Below, piece by piece: positions 1-5,110 of a stretch of DNA of 5,110 bases (the stretch's first letter is position 1; each line of letters starts with the position of its first letter). The translations under genes were made by a program, and so were the position numbers. Source of the stretch: an uncultured Lachnospiraceae bacterium (GTDB lineage: Bacteria > Bacillota > Clostridia > Lachnospirales > Lachnospiraceae); assembly GCA_934370915.1 (NCBI GenBank), contig CAKRNI010000189.1, positions 1-5,110 on the forward strand, given 5' to 3'. Under the pieces are notes generated by a model, which saw only the letters and a list, made by a program, of their open reading frames with translations, had not been told where the DNA came from and made no database searches.

Positions 1-810
<810 letters not shown>

Positions 811-830
811 TAATGAAGCAATTCACTGTA

Positions 831-861
831 ACAGGTGGTTCCTTATGGAGCCACCTGTTTT
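831..861 (+). terminator. Rho-independent terminator of lysS
   Basis: A 12-bp stem with one G-T wobble (831-842 with 847-858) closes a TTAT loop and runs into TTTT (858-861), then GTGT. It begins 20 bases after the first lysS stop codon. The T-run is short, so termination may be partial. This is consistent with the larger hairpin downstream acting as a backup. Confidence 0.8.
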
Positions 862-901
862 GTGTAATCGGAAATTCTGAGGAATTCCTTATTACACAAA
901 A
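858..901. repeat. 44-bp near-perfect palindrome overlapping the lysS terminator tail
   Basis: The outer arms TTTTGTGTAAT (858-868) and ATTACACAAAA (891-901) are perfect 11-bp complements. Inside them GGAAATTC and GAATTCC pair with one bulged A around a TGAG loop. The left arm begins with the T-run of the preceding terminator. Neither strand has a T-run right after the hairpin, so it is not a standard intrinsic terminator. It could be an mRNA 3'-end stabilising hairpin or a copy of a dispersed palindromic repeat. Confidence 0.6.
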
Positions 902-925
902 GATACATTCTATTTTACATTAAAA

Positions 926-979
926 TACGCATCACATCCCCATTGATCTGATAACGGGAATGTGATGCGTACTTTTTTT
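926..979. terminator. Probable bidirectional terminator between convergent lysS and the surface-protein operon
   Basis: TACGCATCACAT (926-937) pairs perfectly with ATGTGATGCGTA (960-971), and CCC pairs with GGG inside after a bulged A, leaving a loop of about 15 bases. On the plus strand the stem is followed by C and seven T (973-979), a good U-tract. On the minus strand it is followed by TTTTAATG, a weaker one. It sits between the two convergent units, 67 bases past the stop of the minus-strand gene ending at 1038. It can therefore serve as the second lysS terminator and as the end of the operon. Confidence 0.8.
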
Positions 980-996
980 CATATGAAGGTCTCCTG

Positions 997-1020
997 ATCG
1001 CGGGTTACAGTCTCCGCGAT
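997..1020. repeat. Small GC-rich inverted repeat just after the 755-residue gene
   Basis: ATCGCGG (997-1003) and CCGCGAT (1014-1020) are perfect complements around a 10-base loop. The hairpin starts 17 bases after the minus-strand stop codon at 1038-1040. There is no T-run after it on that strand, so on its own it is unlikely to terminate; a 3'-end protecting role is possible. Confidence 0.4.
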
Positions 1021-1037
1021 TTTACCATTCAGCCGTC

Positions 1038-3305
1038 CTACTTCGTGATCTGGAAGGATCGGTTGATCGGGGAGGCCAGATAGTTGCCGCCGAGGACAAC
1101 GACTGTCATGGTGTAACGTCCCGGTTCTGTCGGCGGAGTTGTGGTGCTGGAGTATGCTCTCCATTTGCTTGTAAATCCGGAGTAGAGTACGCTGACGCTG
1201 GACTGGTCGTCAACTCTCTCCCCGCCGATCTCAAGATGTGCACCAAAGTCAGCTGCCGCCGCATCGGCTGCGGAGATCTTTTTGCCGATACTCTGGTTCC
1301 ATACAAGCTTTGCCTTGTCAGCCTTTAAGACAAGAGCGCCGGCGCCGACACCCGTATTGTAATTCTTGTTGTCGGTGACTGCCGTCACGCTGTAAATTCC
1401 GGCGTGATTCGGGGCACCAATGCCGATCCGGAGATTATCAGCGATGGACGGAAGCTTGTTGATCACCTTGATGACCTGTCCCAGAGCGCCGGTATCCACA
1501 CCGATCTTCTCAAGCGCATCGATCACTTCACTGGCATTTAAAAGCTTTCTAAGCTCACCGACCGTGATACCATTCTGCAGCATTTCTGTCAGGGTTGGCT
1601 GATTTAAGCTTTCCAGCGCCCTATCGACGATCTTGATGACGGTGTTGTTGGAGGTATACTGTTCCGGAAGCTCCAGATAAACGCCTGTAGTCACATTGCT
1701 GGTGATTCCGGCATAGATGATATACAGGTTGAACTGATCTTCCGGATCCGTGGAGACAAGCTCTCTGCCCTTCACAGCCTCGCTCACATATCTGCTGGCG
1801 CTGTTGACGCTGACCTTTACATTTGCTTTGTTGATGGTCACGCTTCCCTCAGCTTCTTCACTTGCACGGTACTCCGAATTTCCCTTGAAGGTTACTTTGA
1901 TCTTCTGCTCGCCTGCGCCAATCTGCGGGAAGCTTCCGAGAACCTTTCCTCCGAGTTCATAGCTTTTTCCTTCAAACGGAACATCGTCCCTGATTCCTTC
2001 TCCGTTCAGGAATTTATCAGCAAAGCTGTCACCGAGCTCGCTGCTTAAACCGTCCAGAAGAGAAAGTCTCGCATTGTAGGAAAAAGTGAAATCGTCAACA
2101 GACAGTGTGTCCCGCTCCGGAAGCTCGGAATTTTCCCAGTCGATCACATTGTCAAGAACCGCCTGTTTTACTGCTTCCACATCCTTATTGTATGTGAAGG
2201 AGGTTTCGCTCTTTAATACGACTTTGCTGTTGATCCGGTTGTCCGTCACTGCTACTGATACCGTCACACTGCCCGGCGCATAGTCACTGCTTCCGCCCCA
2301 GGAAATACGGATTTTCCAGCTTCCCGTGCCGAATTTCTTTGTCAGATGTGGCTCATAATCGAGCGGTCTGAATTTTTCACTGAGACCGGAAGGATCTGCA
2401 TTGTACTTCACCTCGAACTCATCAAAATCAACTGCCGGTTCTGTGGACTCCACTACAGCCTCGTAGATTGCTTTTGCTGTTGCAGTATAATCGATATTCT
2501 GATCCTGATCAAAAACAAGCCCTGCCTCGTAAGGAGCATCTTTCAGTTTGAACTTCATCTGCTCCCGTTCCGTCATGATCACTACTGTCTCTTTTTCAAA
2601 ACCGTAATACTCCTCATTGCCGCCCCATGAAATACGGATCTTCTGATTTCCTGCCGAGATTGCCGGATAGGTCAGGATATCCACCTTTCCCCCGTCCAGT
2701 GCGACCCAGGCTCTTCCCATACCTCCTACAGCGCCTGACTCAGCTTTACCGTAGTACTGGATCGTCACATCCTCACAGGAAATGAACTCTGCATTGGAAG
2801 CTGAAAAAACTCTCGTGAAGATTTCTTCTTTCGTCTCTTCGGCATTAAGGGTTCCGTCCTCGTCATATCTCAGCGGGACTTCCTGATCCCGGAGCAGTTC
2901 GCAATCCACGGTAGGTTTTGCTGTTTTTCTGATTGTGAAGTTTTTCTCTCCTGCGCGTACCTTGTATTCACCATCCGCATTGTCTGCCAGCGCCGGATGG
3001 ATATAGGTGTGAGTCACTAAGAATTTTTTTGTTGTACTTTCAAATCCGCCTACTGATCCCCAGGCGGTATTTGTCAGCACACCTATATTTTCCTTTCCAT
3101 CACACTCGTACTCCCATTCCTGCGTATCTTCGCTGTCCGGGAGCAGCGTATCTGTCAGGATCTCATTCACAATCTCCGTATCTGTTCCAGAAGGAATACA
3201 AACCTCCGGATTTTCAGCGCCGAATGCTGTCAGACAGAATGCCTGCAGCAGAACAAAAAGTGCCAGTAACGCAATCATGATTGGATGAAGCGTTTTCTTT
3301 TTCAT
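1038..3305 (-). CDS. Secreted multi-domain Ig-like/MBG-like repeat protein, no wall anchor (755 aa)
   Basis: No named family is assigned; it is described from sequence. ATG at 3303-3305 is preceded by GAGGAT (3312-3317) at good spacing. Residues 1-30 are a signal peptide (MKKK, hydrophobic core, cleavage near AFGA). Four related domains follow, about 33-128, 130-246, 249-356 and 358-495. Each has a first strand, a helix such as TAKAIYEAVV or VEAVKQAVLDNV, a strand ending YNA/YYG, and a closing signature such as QKIRISWGGNEEYYGF, WKIRISWGGSSDYAPG or QKIKVTFKGNSEYRAS. Residues 496-666 resemble an MBG-type domain (AGIYSVTAVTDNKNYN) interrupted by a helical segment (about 550-626). Residues 667-755 form a final MBG-like module with PTEPGRYTMTVVVLGGNYL. 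It ends at SFQITK with no LPxTG, membrane segment or charged tail. It is the last gene of the minus-strand operon, 40 bases after the LPQTG gene. A surface adhesin or pilus-associated role is inference. Confidence 0.9.
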   Translation of the reverse strand: MKKKTLHPIMIALLALFVLLQAFCLTAFGAENPEVCIPSGTDTEIVNEILTDTLLPDSEDTQEWEYECDGKENIGVLTNTAWGSVGGFESTTKKFLVTHTYIHPALADNADGEYKVRAGEKNFTIRKTAKPTVDCELLRDQEVPLRYDEDGTLNAEETKEEIFTRVFSASNAEFISCEDVTIQYYGKAESGAVGGMGRAWVALDGGKVDILTYPAISAGNQKIRISWGGNEEYYGFEKETVVIMTEREQMKFKLKDAPYEAGLVFDQDQNIDYTATAKAIYEAVVESTEPAVDFDEFEVKYNADPSGLSEKFRPLDYEPHLTKKFGTGSWKIRISWGGSSDYAPGSVTVSVAVTDNRINSKVVLKSETSFTYNKDVEAVKQAVLDNVIDWENSELPERDTLSVDDFTFSYNARLSLLDGLSSELGDSFADKFLNGEGIRDDVPFEGKSYELGGKVLGSFPQIGAGEQKIKVTFKGNSEYRASEEAEGSVTINKANVKVSVNSASRYVSEAVKGRELVSTDPEDQFNLYIIYAGITSNVTTGVYLELPEQYTSNNTVIKIVDRALESLNQPTLTEMLQNGITVGELRKLLNASEVIDALEKIGVDTGALGQVIKVINKLPSIADNLRIGIGAPNHAGIYSVTAVTDNKNYNTGVGAGALVLKADKAKLVWNQSIGKKISAADAAAADFGAHLEIGGERVDDQSSVSVLYSGFTSKWRAYSSTTTPPTEPGRYTMTVVVLGGNYLASPINRSFQITK

Positions 3306-3329
3306 ATTTGTATCCTCATGTTTCTCTTT

Positions 3330-3357
3330 AATTATTTTTCTTTAATTATTTTTCTTT
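3330..3357. repeat. Two tandem 14-bp AT-rich repeats spanning a stop codon and intergenic gap
   Basis: AATTATTTTTCTTT occurs twice back to back (3330-3343 and 3344-3357) with no mismatch. Read on the minus strand the unit is AAAGAAAAATAATT. Its first copy encodes the last residues and the TAA stop (3346-3348) of the LPQTG protein, and the second lies in the gap before the next gene's ribosome-binding site. A recent slippage or duplication event is the simplest explanation. Confidence 0.85.
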
Positions 3358-4206
3358 ACTTCTCTTTTTTATCACAAGGCCTGCCGCCAGAAGGATCGCG
3401 CCTGCGGAGAGCAGGATCCCTACCGGCCACCACAGCTGTCCTGTCTGGGGAAGCTTCTTTTCATCCTCCACGGTTGTCTCCGTAGATGTCTCTGTTTCAC
3501 TCTCTGCCGTACTCTCCTCCACTCTGGTTTCCGACTGTGTCTCCGCATCTGTGATCGTCACCGTCTCGTCAGCCGCTGTTGTGATCGTCGGCTTCTTATT
3601 CGGAGTCGGATCCCAGTCGTCATCATCGCTGTCATCGTGATAACGGGTCGGAGAGGTCGAATTCGTCGATTCCGTCGGGTTTGTGGGTTCGGTCGGATTC
3701 GTCGGTTCCGTTGGGTTTGTCGGGTTTTCCGGTTCTTCAATATCACACTTGATATCTGCTTCCGCCGCGGCACCGCCCGCTTCTACGAGAACCGGTGCCG
3801 GAATGTAGGTCTTGCCGCCAGCGGTCAGCGGATCCCCCGTCACAAGGTAGAGAGCCTCTCCATCCGGAAGATTCCGGAAAACCACATGCTTTCCACTTCC
3901 CGTTCCGGTCCGGTAAGGCTGGATCCCCTGAGCCTTCACAAAATCCGTCAGAGTGATTGCAGCCTCTCTGGAACCACCCCCGGAAACATCCGCACCGGAT
4001 GCCTGAAATTTCTCATTCAGCACATAGACACCCGCCTGTTTTTCGGCAACCCGGTAGAGATATACCGTCATTCCGGCCTGTTCTGTTTTTACGTTCAGAC
4101 TGCCCCGCTGTGCCGCGTAGGACGGATTTTGAAAGATCACCATCCATACCGCAAGCACGGCAAAAATAAAGCCCAGGATCTTATTCTTTTTTCGAATTCC
4201 TGTCAT
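3346..4206 (-). CDS. LPQTG-anchored minor or basal pilin-like protein (286 aa)
   Basis: ATG at 4204-4206 follows a strong ribosome-binding site (GGAAGGAA, 4213-4220) and starts a signal peptide: basic IRKKNK, a hydrophobic stretch at about 10-25, likely cleavage near SYA/A at 31-32. Residues 35-145 form one compact beta-rich domain. GSLNVKTEQAGMTVYLYRVA, VVFRNLPDGEALYLV and TYIPAPVLVE follow the pattern of N-terminal domains of small Gram-positive pilins. Next come nine xPT triplets (161-187), an Asp-rich stretch DDSDDDDWD (191-199) and a Thr/Ser/Glu stalk (about 208-248). The end is a complete cell-wall sorting signal: LPQTG (252-256, bases 3439-3453), a hydrophobic span (about 259-279) and KKRSKEK. 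Small size, a single domain and a proline-rich tail before the motif resemble basal pilins such as FctB, but that role is inferred. It lies 39 bases after the upstream VPSTG protein gene and 40 before the next. Confidence 0.9.
   Translation of the reverse strand: MTGIRKKNKILGFIFAVLAVWMVIFQNPSYAAQRGSLNVKTEQAGMTVYLYRVAEKQAGVYVLNEKFQASGADVSGGGSREAAITLTDFVKAQGIQPYRTGTGSGKHVVFRNLPDGEALYLVTGDPLTAGGKTYIPAPVLVEAGGAAAEADIKCDIEEPENPTNPTEPTNPTEPTNPTESTNSTSPTRYHDDSDDDDWDPTPNKKPTITTAADETVTITDAETQSETRVEESTAESETETSTETTVEDEKKLPQTGQLWWPVGILLSAGAILLAAGLVIKKRSKEK
3646..3726 (-). repeat. 9-bp coding repeats: (N/E)PT stalk of the LPQTG protein
   Basis: Nine consecutive triplets NPT NPT EPT NPT EPT NPT EST NST SPT encode a Pro/Thr stalk. 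The first six fit the xPT pattern exactly and the last three are degenerate. The unit is a multiple of three, so gain or loss of copies would change stalk length without shifting frame. Confidence 0.85.
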
Positions 4207-4245
4207 CTTGGATTCCTTCCTTCTACATCGATTTCTGTATCTGAT

Positions 4246-5110
4246 CTACATGCTTCTTTTTCTCTTCCATGCTGCTGCCGCTGTGCCCATAAACAGGAGT
4301 CCCAGACCGGTGAACATTCCCCGTCCCATTCCGCCTGTGGACGGAACCTTCTTATCGAGGACATCACCTTCCACGGAGTCATGTTCCCCATCGTTGACCC
4401 AGGCTTCGTTAAACAGCTCGTCCCCCTGGATCGCGTCGTCTGTCACGACCGCTTCATAGGTCACTGTAATCGGACTTTCACCCGTCAGATCTTCATAATC
4501 GATGATTCCGGTATTAAAGAGGTTTACAAGATCAACCTCAACCCGGAATGCGTTGGAACCACTGGCTGTTACCATATAGTACTCGGCAGGAACTTCTCTT
4601 CCATCCCTGCCCGCAGTCACACAAATCGTACCGTTAATAAACTTCAGATACCGGTTCATCTCATCGTGGAAGACCATGGTCTCCACAACAGAATCCGGGA
4701 TCGCATATTTTTCATCTGCAGAAAGAGACTGTGCAGAAATCTCATTGTCGTAGTTGTCCCCGCTTACGCTTCTCGCTCTTCTTGCACCGGATGCACTGTG
4801 CACCCGAACTTTGCTGGCACCGGACGCACTGTACACGCGGACTGTCTCCGCACCGGAAGCGCTGTGTACACGGATTGCTCCCGTACCGGACGCACTGTGT
4901 ACGCGGACTTTGCGAATCTCTCTGGCGGAGTTTGCCGGTGAGGCGTTGGATGCCGTCACAACATAGCGTGCAAGCAGCTTTGGAAGGCTGGAGGTCAGTG
5001 TAAACCTGATCTTCTTTCCCTGACTCACGGTTCCGATCTCGTCCTCGCCGTCTGCCTTTTTATCGATCGGATAACTTGTCGCCTCGTAGATATCCGCGCC
5101 ATGAGCCGCC
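4246..5110 (-). CDS. Sortase-substrate pilin-like surface protein, C-terminal part (5' end outside window)
   Basis: The frame is open through the right edge, giving 287 visible residues; an in-frame GTG at 5026-5028 is internal, because the domain starts before it. The visible part follows the last Ig-like domain of Gram-positive pilins. It begins with YPIDKKADG (5047-5073) and strand IRFTLTSSLP, then after a large insertion continues with MVFHDEMNRYLKF (about 4630-4674), AEYYMVTASGSNAFRVEVD, SPITVTYEAVV and LFNEAWV. By analogy with intramolecular isopeptide domains, Lys of DKK, Asp of HDEM (4663-4665) and Asn of FNEA (4408-4410) could form the bond; this is inference. A sorting signal closes it: VPSTG (4333-4347), a Gly-rich hydrophobic span and KRKRSM. 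The insertion (about 4680-4970) carries four 11-residue basic repeats. It is the first gene seen in the minus-strand operon. The YPK-type pilin motif that would prove polymerisation is not in the visible part. Confidence 0.88.
   Translation of the reverse strand, partial: AAHGADIYEATSYPIDKKADGEDEIGTVSQGKKIRFTLTSSLPKLLARYVVTASNASPANSAREIRKVRVHSASGTGAIRVHSASGAETVRVYSASGASKVRVHSASGARRARSVSGDNYDNEISAQSLSADEKYAIPDSVVETMVFHDEMNRYLKFINGTICVTAGRDGREVPAEYYMVTASGSNAFRVEVDLVNLFNTGIIDYEDLTGESPITVTYEAVVTDDAIQGDELFNEAWVNDGEHDSVEGDVLDKKVPSTGGMGRGMFTGLGLLFMGTAAAAWKRKRSM
4759..4908 (-). repeat. 33-bp in-frame tandem repeats (11-residue VRVHSASG units), four copies plus a decayed fifth
   Basis: On the minus strand the units are 4876-4908 (VRVHSASGTGA), 4843-4875 (IRVHSASGAET), 4810-4842 (VRVYSASGASK) and 4777-4809 (VRVHSASGARR). 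A partial ARSVSG follows at 4759-4776. The core R-V-[HY]-S-A-S-G is conserved while the Arg, Val and Ala codons vary at the third base (CGC, CGT, CGG; GTA, GTG; GCG, GCT, GCA). The last two or three residues of each unit vary freely. The units are contiguous, with no spacers. Confidence 0.93.

Noticed and set aside
978..987. TTCATATGAA palindrome as an operator
   Set aside because: It is a 10-bp palindrome at the end of two convergent units with no promoter nearby; this is expected by chance in AT-rich DNA.
3219..3305. Lipoprotein signal in the 755-residue protein, from the cysteine at residue 24 in the signal region
   Set aside because: The residues before it are L-Q-A-F-C; Phe at -1 does not fit the lipobox, which needs a small residue there, and a conventional cleavage site (AFGA) follows.
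4408..4665. A definite intramolecular isopeptide bond in the VPSTG protein
   Set aside because: Candidate Lys, Asp and Asn residues are present, but their geometry cannot be judged from sequence, so it is kept only as inference in the gene entry.
4759..4908. Possible CRISPR array because of regularly spaced 33-bp units
   Set aside because: The units are contiguous without unique spacers, lie in frame in a pilin-like gene, and vary at synonymous positions.
3637..4941. A 434-codon open frame on the plus strand, antisense to two surface-protein genes
   Set aside because: It covers parts of two well-supported minus-strand genes and the gap between them. Its translation is rich in Cys, His and Arg with no domain-like pattern, and the repeated text at its end is only the complement of the 33-bp repeat array. 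The minus-strand genes have signal peptides, sorting signals and ribosome-binding sites.
5026..5028. GTG as start codon of the VPSTG protein
   Set aside because: The frame stays open to the right edge, and the preceding text (YPIDKKADG) belongs to the same pilin domain; no convincing ribosome-binding site precedes the GTG.

Overview
The window looks like chromosomal DNA of a low-to-mid-GC Gram-positive gut anaerobe, most likely a member of the Lachnospiraceae or a close relative in the Clostridia. This is inferred from three things: a lysyl-tRNA synthetase with a C-terminal tRNA-binding domain, sortase-anchored pilin-type proteins, and strong AGGAGG-like ribosome-binding sites with mixed codon use. 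No species can be named from the sequence alone.

Layout: bases 1-810 (+) are the 3' part of lysS, coding for the motif-3 end of the class II catalytic core, a short Ala/Ser/Lys linker and a Trbp111/EMAPII-like tRNA-binding domain. It ends in three consecutive in-frame stops. Bases 811-1037 are non-coding and hold four inverted repeats: a lysS terminator (831-861), a 44-bp palindrome that shares the terminator's T-run (858-901), a large hairpin with a 7-T tail that probably terminates both convergent units (926-979), and a small GC-rich hairpin (997-1020).

From 5110 down to 1038 on the minus strand, three genes lie in tandem with gaps of 39 and 40 bases, consistent with one operon running toward lysS. 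First is the 3' part of a sortase-substrate pilin with a VPSTG sorting signal (4246-5110). Second is a small LPQTG-anchored protein with a Pro/Thr stalk, probably a basal or minor pilin (3346-4206). Third is a 755-residue secreted protein of repeated Ig-like and MBG-like domains with no wall anchor (1038-3305). No sortase is visible; one would be expected upstream of the window or elsewhere.

How they may work together (inference): the VPSTG protein would be the polymerised or surface pilin, the LPQTG protein its wall-attached base, and the large repeat protein a secreted adhesin-like partner held non-covalently. The most unusual features are an array of 33-bp (11-residue) basic repeats inserted in the middle of an otherwise recognisable pilin domain, and the anchorless third protein, which has paired cysteines only in its first two domains and a helical insertion in an MBG-like domain. 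I see no strong evidence for a wholly new system; these are accessory surface-protein oddities.
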